Positions 27,920 through 41,338 of a stretch of DNA of 64,000 nt are shown piece after piece. The notes beneath the pieces were generated by a model. It did no database searches. It had not been told where the DNA came from and saw nothing but the letters and a program-made list of their open reading frames with translations. Each line of letters begins with the position of its first letter. Position 1 is the stretch's first letter. This DNA comes from Glandiceps talaboti (lineage: Eukaryota; Hemichordata; Enteropneusta; Spengelidae), in contig NC_135549.1 in assembly GCF_964340395.1 (NCBI RefSeq), positions 1,962,501 through 2,026,500 of the forward strand, read 5' to 3'. Made by a program: the position numbers and the translations under genes.

Positions 27920-28033
27920 TAAGTAAGTAAATAAATAAATAAATAAACAAACAAACAACAACAACAATAACGACGACGACGACGACGACAATGATGATGA
28001 TGATGATGATGATGATGACGACGACGACGACGT
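27918..28033. repeat. Compound microsatellite (AAGT, AAAT, AAAC, AAC, ACG, ATG, ACG)
   Basis: Seven short repeat blocks in succession, with mirror-like (ACG)5 blocks on both sides of (ATG)9. Confidence 0.95.
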
Positions 28034-28720
28034 AAACAAACATACCTGCATTGTTAAATATATTCTGTGTTCCGGATATACCCCTTTATGTACCTGTGAC
28101 TCGTGGCACTATCTTGATCCGTCCAGTCTTTCTTGCAAAGGAGAAGAAGATTTATCCCTTCAAGCAAAACTATGTGGTGCGTATTCCATGAAAATCTTCT
28201 TGCATCTGAGATGCACATTGACATAGCGTGTGTGAGAGAATAGGGATTTCTTGGTCGAGGCGATAAATATGCGTGGGCTGTACCATTTCAGCATAGGTGA
28301 TGTCACATGTTACACGACTCAACAGACTATACTACACGTGTGTGAACCAGGTAACTAACCTATTGGTATGACGAAGTAACCTACGATTGTCACAGGAGAA
28401 TAGCTGGACACTGCCCTGGATTTGCGATGACATAGAAAACCATTGGTTGATAACGTCATCGGTATCGACGATGGTGTCATCACGTTGAATATTTCAGTGA
28501 CGTCACACGTCAGTTTTGTCATCGCAAGTCATCATAATGATTGCACACTCCAAGAATATCTTCGAAACCTTATTTGGAAATCGAAAGTCATCCATCTTCA
28601 CGTCAGTGGATAACGTGCGTCACATCACTTTGAAGATATACGTCATTATCAGTCAGATATGATGGGAAGGTTCCTGGTTGTACAGTGTGTGTAAAATTGA
28701 ATTTGGTTATGCTACTAAAG

Positions 28721-29003
28721 TCTGTATGTATGTATGTATGTATGTATGTATGTATGTATGTATGTATGTATGTATGTATGTATGTATGTATGTATGTATG
28801 TATGTATGTATGTGTGTGTGTATGTATGTATGTATGTATGTATGTATGTATGTATGTATGTGTGTATGTATGTATGTATGTGTGTATGTATGTATGTATG
28901 TATGTATGTATGTATGTATGTACAATATGTATGTGTGTGTATGTATGTATGTATGTATGTATGTATGTATGTATGTATGTATGTATGTGTACGTGTGTAT
29001 GTA
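28721..29003. repeat. (GTAT)n microsatellite
   Basis: About 280 bp of GTAT with occasional GTGT interruptions. All open frames across it are repeat translations. Confidence 0.98.
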
Positions 29004-30210
29004 GATGGTAAATCTTTATCTGTATGAAATAAAGTACAAGCATATGGTGAATGATGCATTCTATACATATGCTACATTATTATTCGGTGGGGGGGGGGGG
29101 CGTGAAGAAGGAAAAAATATTGATGGAAATTCTGTGAAAGTAGCCTTGTGTGGCTTATTGCCTAGTAGAAACGTATTTTTGTTTGAACTGAACGTGATGA
29201 CGTAAGCATTTTGAACTTTCGTGTTAGTTTCAACGCAATGCATTCGTCTAGCCTAGAACCTTGGGCGCTGTAAAATGTCTTTGCAGACAGTATTTCTAGG
29301 TCTGTCGATGTCGCCATACGGTTTTGCTCGGCAACCTCCTGAAGCACATTCCAAGTTCTTATAAAATGCGAGACGACAACGTTAACAGAAAATAGGAAAT
29401 AATGCATTCAGTATCCATATATGCTTTGACTTGTATGTAGCCCCTGAAGCAAAATGAGTCATAACTGAAATGGTTGCAGTCAGGTTTTTATTGACTTTAA
29501 TATTTTTTACAATTACGAATAAAACATTTTCAGTGAATCCATAATCAACTATTTAGTTGGAAAAATTTAGCGGATTTACAGTAGGTATTGCACCGAAGAC
29601 CTAAAATATCAGTACATCTCTAATAAAAGGTCATGTGTAGCATAGATGTAGAACGATATGTGTCAAGTACCAATTGCAACCAAATGTCCTGTTTTACGAA
29701 AGACCTTTACCCGTGGTATAAAGAAGAAGCGATATTTAATTGTATTTCATCAGTGATGAATTATTGTTCCTTCAGTAGACGCCATAAACGGATCAAATGT
29801 TTACAATGAACCGCTCGTTAAATTAGATCAGCTGTGCCTTTCACTTTGAATAAATACATTAAAATTGACAAGACGCTTTTACTTTTATGAAATGAGTGAT
29901 TGCAATTTGAAAGTGTAATATGTTGACCATTGTCTAATTCATTTAGTCTTTTATTTAAGTGGCACACGAGTTGTTAGACCGGACGACACAGTCCAATTAA
30001 TCTCCCATTGCTTAAGAACAAGAGTTGAGACAAATTCAAGTTTCTCTTAATTGACATAACTGTCATAGTAGTCGTAATTAGTGTCGAGTTATAATGTATA
30101 TTGTATTGAAATCGACACGTAATATAGAATCGTGGCCTCCAAAAGGGCATCTTTACAGGTCTATATAACATAACACGAACTTACAATGAGACAAATTTGT
30201 GTCGATACCC

Positions 30211-30216
<6 letters not shown>
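29004..30216. other. Intergenic with one weak minus-strand exon-like block
   Basis: The minus-strand block at about 29215-29370 encodes NVLQEVAEQNRMATSTDLEI and about 30 further residues with protein-like composition. No family or clear splice pair is recognisable. A G11 run is at about 29090-29100. Confidence 0.3.
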
Positions 30217-30258
<42 letters not shown>

Positions 30259-30276
30259 ACACACACACACACACAC
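30217..30276. repeat. (AC)n microsatellite
   Basis: AC dinucleotides preceded by a C7 run and followed by an AAAAC-rich tract. Confidence 0.97.
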
Positions 30277-32429
30277 CAAAACAAAAAACAAAAACAAAAC
30301 AAAACAACTATTCGACTGTCTCTTTTACTCAACAACGATTTTTGGTAATTTGAATAACTACAAGACAAATATGACAGACTATGACGGAAAATACAACCTC
30401 CTAAAATACTGAGTCCATGCCACTTCACGATTGAAAGTGGTACACAGCAAGCAGAGAAAGGGAAATTGTCAGGGCGCCAAGGCTGAAGTTTTGAAAAAAA
30501 AATTGCCCGGCTTGAAGTACAAATTTTGGCAGCATGTTTGGTTAGAGTAACATCTAAGCCTTCAGAAAACTGATGTTGCCCCTGTGGATTCTCTTGCGCA
30601 AACTCACAGGAGACGGTTTCCATGGTAACATTGACATTATTTTGAAGGATGCTAAACATTAAAAACGTCATATTTCGTGCCCCAGAAATGATATAATCAT
30701 AATTAAAGTATGTTTATATATATTTTAGGGGACAGGGAACTCAATGATTACATGACCTTTTCGATTCAAGCTCATAGTCAAAATTCAAGGTCAACTTAAT
30801 TTGTTGGACTTTTATCGAAACATTCATTGAAACCTTTCTGTATACTTCCATCAGAGAAGACTGGTAAAGCTCAGTAAGTTGATCAGAAAATAGCCAAACA
30901 TACAATCTTTCCTTAAAACGTGAAAAAAGGTATATATGAAGTTGTTTTGTAGCAAAAAGCTGTTACCAAGGCAACTGCTGTCAATATCGCCAATTATACC
31001 AAAGTGTTAATATACTAATCTGAAAGTGCTATTGATATGATGTCAGTGTTTGTATATAGGGCTTTGGGGACAAACAATTCACTGATTACATGATTCTTTC
31101 GATCCAAGGTCATTGTCAAAATTCAAGGTCATCTTAATTTTTTGTAATTATTAAAAAACCGTCGGAATCTTTTCTATACCTAACATCAGACATGATCTTT
31201 ACAGATGAAAATCGCTCAGAAAATAGCAAATTATATAGTCTTTCAGGAAAAATACAGCAAAGGCATATGCTGAGCTGCTTTTATTACAAACTTCTGTTGC
31301 CAAGACAACTGGTAGCAAGTTCACCAAAATATGAAGGTACTGAATATCGCAGGGTCCCGAAGTGCTACAGATATGATGGAAGTGTCTATATATATGTTTT
31401 AGGGGACGGGCAACACACTTATCACAAGGTCGTTTCGATCCAAGGTCAAGGTCATAGTCTTATTACAAGGTCACCTAAATTCTTCACTTTTATCGAAACA
31501 CCCACATACGTTTTAGCTATAAACTACTGCTGACATCAGATAGCAAATCAGATAGCAAATTATATAGGTTTTATAGTAAAGGCATATTTAGGGTCAGCTT
31601 ACTATGGGGTAAGGGAATTGTCTAGAAACAGGTTCTCATCAAAAGGAATGACGCCTGTACAATACCAAGTACTATAAAGATAGCTACTCCTACTTTATTG
31701 ACATCGAACAAAAACCTACAGATCACACAGAAATGAAGGTTTTCCTACATTCCATACTAATATTGGCTAGAATTTGATATTGATCTTCATTTGATTGGTC
31801 AATTAGGAATATATAGGATTGGTTAGTAGAGATTGTTTAGACTTTAAGATTAACTAATATGACGTAACTTGATTGGTTATGTAAATTGCAGTCAGGATCC
31901 TACATTTGACTCAAGCTCGGTGTATATTCAAACTCAGTGTATATTTCATTCCCGATACTTATTTACAAAACTTTATAACCAGGACTAAAGTCAAAAATGA
32001 TACAGAATTAAGTAAAAAAAACGAAAATGGTGTATATCTCAAGGTCTCAAAGCTCTACTGGCAACTCACTGATACATACGTTTTTAGATAAAGGGTGGTC
32101 ATATCGCATTTTGAGGCTTTACATACTGTTAAAGGATTTTTGAAAATATTTCTCCTGCTGTTGCTTCTAGATAGTATCTGTGGTGTCCATCGATTTTAGT
32201 CTTTTAAAGGACGTTGTTTTCATATTTTATTCTTACTACAGATATTTCAGATGGATTATGCGCGAGAAATCATTGATCTTTCTGATTAGTTACATTTTAA
32301 AGTTTTTGTTGAGGACTTTTGAGTGGAAATGAATGCCAACCCTTTACCAAGTGCTTTTATTTTATATTAAAGCTATTTCATTATTGGTAAGACAACATGT
32401 TATTGACAATTGGGATATTCATGGTAGAG

Positions 32430-33290
32430 ATTAAGTTGAAATTGTCAGTATTTTCAAATTTCTGGGTATTCATCTTTCACATGTCTTGGCAAACAAATAC
32501 TGAACACCTCGTAAAGAAAGCCGCGTGACAACAGCATCTTTATTTTCTTAGACGTTTAAAGAAATTTGAAATGAGTCATAGTTGTATTTTAGTCAATGTT
32601 TACCCTACTGTTATAGAGAGTCTGGTTTAATAACATCACCTACGATGAGTTGTTGCACTTGAGATATTGTCCGGATAGCACAGAACAGAGAATTATCAGT
32701 ACAGTACAGAATCACCATCCTTACAATCAATCTGGCATGCCAGATCCATTCGCAAAGCTACATCCATCATGAAGGATTCCAGTCATCCGGCACATACATT
32801 TTTTGAACTGTTACCCTGGGATATTAGGTACAGGAGTATAAAAACGAAATCAGAACATTTTAGAAAGAGCTTTTATCCATCTGCGATTCGCATTTTAAAC
32901 CAGTCCTAGGATCGTTTACCATTTGTTTTAGTTTCATGTTATTTGTCTCTGCATTTGTATCTTTAGAGTCATGTGTATTTTAAATCGTTTGATGTGTTAC
33001 ATTGATTTTATCTCTTGCTTTTATATTTCACTTGCATTTTCTTTCCAATGTTTTATTCAATTATTGTTTTCTTTCCAATCTTTAGTTTTCAATTTTATTC
33101 ACCTCTCTTTATGAGTGCACGTGGAAAGCCAATTTCCAATTCAATTTATGCAAATAAAATCAGATTATACAAATAAATATGGCAATAAAGTTATATTATT
33201 ATATTATATTATATTATATTATATTATATTATATTATATTATATTATATTATATATTATATTATATTATATTATATTATTGATAATAATT
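32430..33290 (+). pseudogene. LINE (non-LTR retrotransposon) 3'-end remnant with pentanucleotide tail
   Basis: Decayed frames spell the C-terminal region of a LINE ORF2: FKFLGIHLSH, then TNTEHLVKKA, YFLRRLKKFEMS, and further on SIMKDSSHPAHTFFELLP, RYRSIKTKSEHFRKSFYPSA and ILNQ before a stop. Frameshifts and internal stops (for example a TGA after VKKAA and a TAATAA at about 32628) show it is dead. The 3' UTR ends in AATAAAG followed by (TATTA)n at about 33196-33280, as for LINEs with microsatellite tails. The conserved -SSHPAH- and -GRRYRSIK-type blocks are typical of CR1/L2/Rex1-like tails. The exact clade is uncertain. Confidence 0.8.
33196..33280 (+). repeat. (TATTA)n tail
   Basis: Pentanucleotide repeat forming the 3' terminus of the LINE remnant. 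Confidence 0.95.
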
Positions 33291-34560
33291 ATGTTTTGTT
33301 TTGTTCTAACAAGTAAATTTCTTTGAATCTTTTTGTTAATTGTGTCTGTTGTGTTTAGTAGATTTCTTCCCTTGCAGGAATGAGTCGTTTCTGAGATATA
33401 TTTTTCTCTTTATTTACCCATACTGGGTGATTAATTTCAAGTTTAGTTGTGATTCCTCTTTTGTAGCCGTTTAAGCAACGATATATGATAGGAGTCATGA
33501 TGTTTCTTCCTCAGCGGTAATATGCCAGTACTAAACATTTTCATATTACTGTATGACCCCCCCCCCCCCCCATGAAACGCCTGCCCTCAGGTTTGACTTT
33601 GACCTTATACGTAAAATATCACGTAACCAATGTGTAGCCCATCCCTCAAAACCAATTTTAAGGACAATTGCATCATAATCATAGCTCTTCCAGACACCAA
33701 AATATATAGCATTAAACTATTTCAGAATTATTCAAGATATCAAATTAGTTGACTAGGTAACATTATTTTGTTGACCTGGTACTGGTAGTTTCATTTGTGT
33801 AATTTCAAAGCAACGTCCAATACATTTTTGTCATTGTCTTTCTATTATGACCTTTTTGTAGCGTAATGTTTCCATGGTTTGTTGATAAAAACTGAAAATT
33901 TAAGATGACCTTGAATTTTGAATATGACCTTGACCTTGGATAAAAAAGATCGTGTGTTCAGTGAGTTGCCCGTCCCTTAAAACTCGTGTACAGACACTTC
34001 CGTAAAATCCGTATAGCATTTGGGGACCTTGTGATCTTCAGTATTGTCATATTTTTCATAATTGCGGATCTTGATATCAGTTATCTTGGTAACAGGATTT
34101 TGTAATAAAGCATCTTCAAATAGGCTTTTACTGTATTTTTTATTACAAGACAATATCATTTGCTATTTTATGACTGATTTTCAGCAGTAACAACTATGCC
34201 TGATGTTAGTTATATAAAACATTCCGCCAGAGTTTTAATAAAACTATAGAAAAAATAAGATGATCTTAATTTTCTCTATGACTTTGAACTTTGACCGGAA
34301 AGGTCATATGATCAATAAGTTGCCCGTCTCCCCAAATATATATACATATACTTTGGTTATGATTATAGGACTTCTGGAGCCTGAGATATGACGTTTTTTA
34401 ACGTCTAGCATCCTTCAAAATAATGTCACTGTTACCATGGAAACTGTCTCCTTTGAGTTTGCGCAAGAGAGTCCAGAGGGGGCAACATCAATTTTCTGAT
34501 GGCCCAGATATTACTCTAACCAAATATGATGTCGTACTTGAAACCATGTAAGGTAACTCT

Positions 34561-36850
34561 TGTTTTAAGCCTCGTTTTGGACCTCGGTGTCCTGCTGACT
34601 AAAATGGGACTGTGTAATACTTCAAGATCTAAATGCAAACCATTGGAAATCAATACACCAATTATTTTAGTTTCTTTCCTTTGAAGCGTATCAGCCGTCC
34701 GATTCACATGCACGCCTTGGGGTCCCACGCTACGAAAACCAAGCCAGTAAGAGTGGCTCAACCAAAACTTTTTTCTTAGCCGAAGTTTTAGAGAAAAACG
34801 CTTTTCCCTCAATGAACTCTGACATCATGCAAGAATGTCTGCAGTGTGGTACAGGTTTGGACTTGGGATGGGTAAGATATTACACATTAATCGTGACCCA
34901 TCGTGTTTCTCAACAAGGAAAACTTGACACTTCAACAAGATATACGCAGCGGCGGCTATTGAAATTTAAAAGCAATAGTTTTGTACTGAAGCCAAAATAG
35001 ATATTTGATAATACTAACCTAGCACGTTGTACTTATATCCTCGGTCGATGTGATGCTCCAATCATCGCACCTGCGCATGCCCAACAGCTATTTTGTGTTT
35101 GACATGGATGATAACTATTTCGTCATAGACCCTGGGATGAGCTCGCAAGTCATATATATTGAATTTAAGATTGTCTTTGAGTTCCTGTCCATATAGGTAA
35201 ACGTGTGTTCGAACGGTTTTATTGTGTTAATCCCCTAGAAGTTAGTACAGTGTTTAATAAATAACAAATAAATTAAAATTCGGCCCCTTTTTCTAAAGAG
35301 GGAAAAAAGGTGCTCTTTATCTTGATTGTAATTGTCACTCATAATGTTCAAGCCATCTTTAATGTAAATTACCATACATGAAAATGTCGTCGCTGATTTG
35401 TATTCAGTCTTAGCGGCTTTCAATGAATGTTTGATAGACTGGTGAACAACAGAAGACAGGTCAGTGCTTGTGACTCAATAATTGCAAAAAGCGAAAAATA
35501 GATATATGTTAAAGTGTGTCATTGTACGCAAGGAAGTGATCTGCAATGTATGAAGAAAGTGTGCAGCAAGAAGCCGGCAAATTATGAAATATAAGTAAAA
35601 ATTGAGATTGCGTTTTCGATTCCTCGAAGCTATAGTATTTCCAATGCGATCGCACCTCTCTCGGGGTTTGCTTTATCACACTTCAATGATTTCATAGCCC
35701 ATCGGGGAATTTCCTAAGATAGAGGGACTATATACATATGTAGAGTACAATCTTAATGATGTTCACCTGGCTCTTGAGATATCCTGGGGCAAAATTGATA
35801 AGTGCACTGCAGGATTAGGTTTATCTGTTTTATCTGTTCGCTCCTCATGACCACAAAATAGAACCCTTATCGCAAGTACTCTCATCCGAGTATCCGTGTC
35901 AAGGCGTTTTGCCAGAATTTTATATGAACGATTATTACATGTATAAATACCTGGAATGATAGGAAACTTTTAATTGAAATTACTTGTCTGGATAAAGCGT
36001 ATAAGGAAGGGATCATTGGTTCTGATACGGCAATAACAACGGTCGATTTGCGATCTTTCCACGTCATTGAAAGGGACACGTGACGCTATCGCTAGGGGTA
36101 GATTTATAGACTAAGTGTATCTTAAGTTTGTATTTTCACATTTTCCAACACCATGACGTTTGAACCGTTTAGTTGGTCAAATCTCACCAGTACGCATTTA
36201 GTCTGAAGACTTCATTGATGGTATGATTGGTCTCACAGCCCTTGAACTCAAATGTATTATTTTTTTCAAGGATGTCTATCATGCAGTTGATCCATTGAAA
36301 ACGCTTAACTTTAACGATGCCTACATTTAGTATGACGATTGTGTCAAGTTACCCGGATCTGACCTTTAAGTTAGACTAGTTGGCAGTAGATCAATGTTAT
36401 GGTTTTTTGATAAAACAACATGAAACGTCAACAGTTCTCATGCTAATTCATGGTGGTGTTTCCTCCCGGTTGCAGATAGTAAAACGTGGCCAAAAAGACT
36501 AAATTTAGATTACTGTGTCGAGAAAACTCTTGACAGCTAGGCAATACAGTCAATGTACTATCGCAACATAACGATGGATTCCGCCTATATATTGCATAAC
36601 CCACTGATAGAGTTTTAGTGGCTAGACAATGAAATGTAATACTGATCCAAACGAGAAAATTGTATCACAGATATCTTACTGACACTGCTACATTAGAGTC
36701 TCTGGCGTCATCAAACTTATCATTTTGGATTCAGGAATAACCGTGCCAGCGAATGTGAATGCTCCGCTTGTATTCATGGTATATGTTAAGTTAAACCATA
36801 CTGTCAAGGAAATCGTCATGAACTAAGACGATAGTCTCTAATCAAATTAG
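34561..36850. other. Intergenic, no gene recognised
   Basis: The minus-strand frame 34516-34812 partly overlaps the foldback arm and has no recognisable motif. The rest is AT-rich unique sequence. A further degenerate copy of the ~41-bp repeat family lies near 36610-36710. Confidence 0.4.
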
Positions 36851-36852
36851 AT

Positions 36853-36902
36853 AGACAGACAAACAAACAAACAAACAGACAGACAGACAGACAGACAGAG
36901 TC

Positions 36903-36939
<37 letters not shown>

Positions 36940-36940
36940 G
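36853..36940. repeat. (CAGA)n microsatellite
   Basis: CAAA then CAGA tetranucleotide units, once interrupted by GTCAGA. Confidence 0.97.
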
Positions 36941-38304
36941 GCGTTATTTATGACTTATATAACCTACTGATTTATAAATAATTGGTATTCTATAATGAAC
37001 TGGCTCAGTCTGCAAGTAAACACATGTCAGTTATATACATCTATAGTATCAATCTTATGTATCACATGACAGGTTGCCACCCTCCGCCTGTTCCCTGATC
37101 TCGCACTTTCCCTTATAAATGTAAAATAATAGTTGAATGTAATACTATTAACAATCAATATCTTATTGTTTCACTTTGTATACTGAAATAAAGGAGGCAT
37201 ACAACATGTACTACTAAACACACTCGAGAGGAATATATATCGGATATTCGGAGAGAGGGCGAGATAATAAAGATTTTAAAACTTAGAGATGCATTATGGA
37301 TTTGGCAAGAGAAGAAAGGGGAGGAAGATTGCCAATTATTTACTGATTTTGGTTAGCCGTTGGTACCGTTATATTATACATACAATTCATTTCAATTCGT
37401 TACCGTCGTCCAAAATATAAAATTCATACGTGTTGCATATGACGTACATTTATTACATCATTTCTGATGTCATATCCTACGTCATGGAATCATGCTATGA
37501 GATTGAAAACCTAGGTATGACACGTGAAAAATAGGTTTTCTTGTATGACCACAGAGGGCGTTCTTAACACCCTGAAGAATTGCGAACACTACATGTATAT
37601 TCTGTATGTTGAACAATAGGAAACGAATACAAAAGTAAATGGTCGTATGAATATATGAATATATTAATGAATGTTCATACAAATGTAACAATAATTGAGC
37701 GAGAGCCTGCCTCAGCTTAGATGCGTAAAGCTCATGTGGATTAACGACAGAAACAAAAAAATTATTCGCCAATCTTTGGTGTGAAAATAATCTCATAGTT
37801 CATCAACACTTTCTGCTGTCCACATTTGCACTTTTTTGTCACTGTGTTATCGACCTGAAATGTGGTCACTAAACAGTGAACAAAGTGAGAATGGTAGACA
37901 GGTGCACAGATTACTTTAGCCAATCAGACGAGAGGGTACTAAGATTAATTTGCAAATATAGTAACCTTAGTTCGCAATGTGACTTTTACATATACCTATT
38001 CAAACCACTATAGAAAATATTTGGTGAATTAAACTAATTTTCTGAATTCCTATTTAATACTAGTACATGTAATCATGATTTATACCAGTAATTTTTTATC
38101 CCATCCGACCCCACACATTTCACTATTAGTTCATTTTTAGGAGATGTTGAGGTGATATACGTTGCATCGATGGGGAAACGTTCCTCTGGCAAGCAGGTTG
38201 AGGGAGTGGGAACCGAGTGGAAGTGTTACAACAGCGTTTCAAGTGTAGAGACCCTGAGTCCAGGGAAGGGTACTCCCAGAGGAAAGTAAACGGGAATGTC
38301 CAAT

Positions 38305-38563
38305 CCAATAGGGAACTTGCAATCCAGACTGAGCATGCTCAGACGCAAAGTACTATGGGATTATATGTGGTTATCGTAATACCTAATCTGGAGCTACTAC
38401 CGATAAAATAAACCTCCCACAATGCTCAGGGTGACTATGAATTGATTATTTGTGGTTACAAACTAAGTAACATTATTGTTTACAATACTTATTGATTAGT
38501 ATTTATTATCACATTTCCCATGATGCAACATTCAACATGGCGGGTTTGCAAGTTCCCTATTGG
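38305..38563. mobile_element. 259-bp MITE with 21-bp TIRs, empty site in copy B
   Basis: Terminal repeats 38305-38325 (CCAATAGGGAACTTGCAA plus TCC) and 38543-38563 are complementary at 20 of 21 positions. The paralogous sequence in copy B (about 46455) continues straight from the left flank to GGGACACTTT without it, so the insertion followed the duplication or was lost from B. Transposase superfamily is not determined. Confidence 0.85.
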
Positions 38564-39719
38564 GACACTTTCTCACGAAAAAATATCCCCTATATATGGG
38601 GTCAATAACCACGTGTAGCTTATTATTTTAGCGGCACTCCCAAATTTATGCGAGCGTTGTCGTCCCCCCCCCCCGTAAAGGCGACAAAATCATACTCTTG
38701 GCATTGACACTTTGAAAATAATAGCCCAAGTGGTCATATGGATGAGAGATGGATCATAAACAATATAGCCCTATAATGTATAATTTTTGTTTAGTTGACT
38801 CATTTTATTTACAAAGCATACACTCCCTTTACGTACAATGACAAACTTTTCCACATGCGTGTTGTATTATATTTGCAATTATTGGGTTACAAACTAGGAC
38901 TTTGACCATGTTGTTTCACCGTGGTTTCCAAGAAGACTCGACAATGCTAAAGTTATGTTATTAGTTAAAATTTCAAAATAAATGCCATAATCCATTCTCA
39001 TTTCGTCATTGTTTCAATGTATGTTGCAAAACTATGGCAAGCTTTTTTTGTTGTTGAAACTTTCTGTTTTATTCTACATATTACATAATGAGCCAAGATT
39101 TGGAAAGGACCACACCTGACTTAAAATCGCCAAAGCTCGAAGGGCGCCACCTACGACAGTCTCGGTTTATACGTGGCTGTTTTCGTTATGGTAATAATGA
39201 ATGAATTTGTCATTCACTATTCATAATTTAATGTGTCATTCTGAGGTTTCAAGAGTCAAACAAAATTCTGTACGTTTCTATAGATAACCTTAACGGACAT
39301 GAATATTACATACACTAGTCTTGCAATACGAAGACCACGGGTCTGTGCTCCGAAGTTTAACCTTAAACCACATTTGTGGTCTGAGGTTTAACGAACAAAA
39401 GCCGAGGGTGAGAGTACTAGGGGCGCACAGAGTAAACGCCCCCGACCTTTGGACACTTGTAGTATTAAAAGAAAGCCCAAAGGTCCGGCACCTAGAATTT
39501 ACATACACATTAAGTATGTGACAAAATTTTGGTATGTGAAAGGAGTTACAAGAATGGAATACACATATAAAGCAAGCCATACCATTTAAATGGGGACATA
39601 GAGATATTTTGTGAGGAACTGGCTTCAGTGCAGACCTCATAAATGAACTATTCCAGGGATTCAAGTATGTCGATTGCATAGAGTCAACCTTATGTTTCAG
39701 ATAAAAACCCAACAAGCAA

Positions 39720-39743
39720 ACACACACACACACACGCACGCAC

Positions 39744-39800
<57 letters not shown>
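39720..39800. repeat. (CA)n microsatellite
   Basis: CA repeat with CACG interruptions, inside the copy-A-specific insert. Confidence 0.97.
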
Positions 39801-39803
<3 letters not shown>

Positions 39804-41338
39804 TTCAATAACCCCAATCATATACAGCAATGATTTGATGTCCTAACAACCAAACTCCATCAATTTGTATAATCTATGTTCCATTGCAAGAACACTTATA
39901 CTACTATACACACTGCCTCTTACACATGAGTTTTAAGAAACTTTAGCCGTATGCTTTTATCACCAGATACATATATACAGCTACTAGCTAACTATACATG
40001 TGTATATTTCATGAAGGTCCCTGACAATTTGTATTGAAACGTCGTACAACTCTATCTAGCTAGGGCACTACTTTAACGTCAAAAGTTAAAGTTACTTGAC
40101 CAATGGGCTAGATTATTTGAATATTCATCAGCGCCAAAAGCAGGTCCAAACACTTGAACTTTAGCCTTGAAAGATCACTATGAATAGCCACAATATATCA
40201 TACTACTAATGGGTACAAGTATCTGCCATATCTACATGTATACCATTATCATGCATGCATCGTAAAATCGATGGTCCGAAATTCAATTCCGGTGTTGCGG
40301 TATCTCGATCAAACACGACAGTGCAACGCCGCTTACCATTGGACGCGTCATTGTTGTAAAGTAGTTGAAATATAAACGTCGAAAACTCTTAACAGAACAA
40401 TGTTGTGCGACACGAAATGTACATGTGTAATTTATACCGAACTACGTAATTTGAAAAAACTGAACGGGGAATCCCGGCGATAACGGGGGTGTCAAACCTA
40501 GATTTTATCAGAGTTTTGGACATTACTACTAAACTGCTCCGCCTGTTTACGAACGATTCACAGCCTATACATGTAGACCACTTTGTTGTAACGGCGATAC
40601 TTTTTGTGTGTAGACAAAGTAATACATAAATTAGTTATCATAAAAAATGAAATTAAATCGGGAGTTATAACAATTCCCCTGCCCCACGGTACCCCCCTCC
40701 CCTCACTAGGATATGTCGGGGGGGGGCATGATTATCTTGGTCGAATGTATGAATATTCATCAGTCACAACCACCAATCCTGAGACATAATCATGAATATT
40801 AATTAGAAAAAGCTATAGGAGTAATACGTGGAAGGGGGAATCCCGGCAAAGCCAGGGGGTGTCATTCCCTGAAAGTAAATCTATCGAAAGAAGACTTTTA
40901 GGGTTCCAAACATAAGATGAACATATCATAAATCATCTTGAATGATATTCTTTTGAGAGTATTAAGTGCATAGTTAAGTTTATCTTTATTTAAAAGAAAA
41001 CACCCAAACGAATGCATATCACTCGTAGAGTACATATTATATGTGTGGCACCCCCATGAGCTAATGCGCTATCTTTGGAATATTTGGAAATACCCTTTAC
41101 AGCTAACCAATTGAATGTGTACATTCTATACAAATGGGATTTAAAGACAGAGTATCTAGGCCAGTGTTGCGCACATTAAAAAAACAAAAAATGCCAATAT
41201 CGACACACCTACACCAAAAAGTTGTAGAATATGCTGCAAAAAAACAATTGGCAATGTAGACACACCTACACTAAACTGATACAGAATACAGAATAATTCT
41301 GGAGGACACTGGACATAGTTTCTTTGCTGCCGATGAAG

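Larger units (their letters stand above)
30495..34560. mobile_element. Large inverted repeat (foldback-like) built of ~335-bp monomers
   Basis: The left arm (about 30495-31560) and right arm (about 33600-34560) are reverse complements. Examples are TTGGTTAGAGTAACATC at 30539 against GATATTACTCTAACCAA at 34508, and GTTTCCATGGTAACA at 30616 against TGTTACCATGGAAAC at 34430. Each arm holds about three monomers of ~335 bp marked by a GGGGACRGGCAAC-type phrase (left: ~30728, 31067, 31402; right, complement: ~33633, 33965, 34319) and AAGGTCAAGGTCA-type blocks. The 2-kb centre contains a LINE 3' end. The monomer-in-arm architecture resembles foldback transposons. No transposase frame is seen. Confidence 0.75.
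38026..41233 (+). repeat. Segmental duplication, copy A
   Basis: Direct paralogue of 46170-48488. Shared blocks include the left end (GAATTAAACTAATTTTCTG), the region around 40230-40800, two internal GGGGAATCCCGGC motifs (about 40467 and 40838), and the right end near GACACACCTACACCAAAAAG. Copy A additionally has a 259-bp MITE (38305-38563) and about 1.3 kb of extra sequence (about 38880-40190, including a CA repeat). Near its right end a ~55-bp internal repeat of the CAATRTMGACACACCTACAC block is present only in this copy. The first exon of the small MGC gene starts about 100 bp further on. Confidence 0.92.

Noticed and set aside
28440-28530. CRE-like TGACGTCA and several GTCATC/GATGAC repeats
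   Set aside because: A single palindromic site in AT-rich DNA without a neighbouring gene is not enough for a promoter call.
28603-29068. Overlapping Tyr/Ile/His/Thr and Met/Tyr/Val/Cys frames
   Set aside because: All are translations of the tetranucleotide repeat in different frames; the same applies at 24595, 44058, 49434 and 50009.
39290-39817. 175-aa minus-strand frame
   Set aside because: Its N-terminal part is the CA repeat and the remainder has no motif; it lies in a copy-specific insert.
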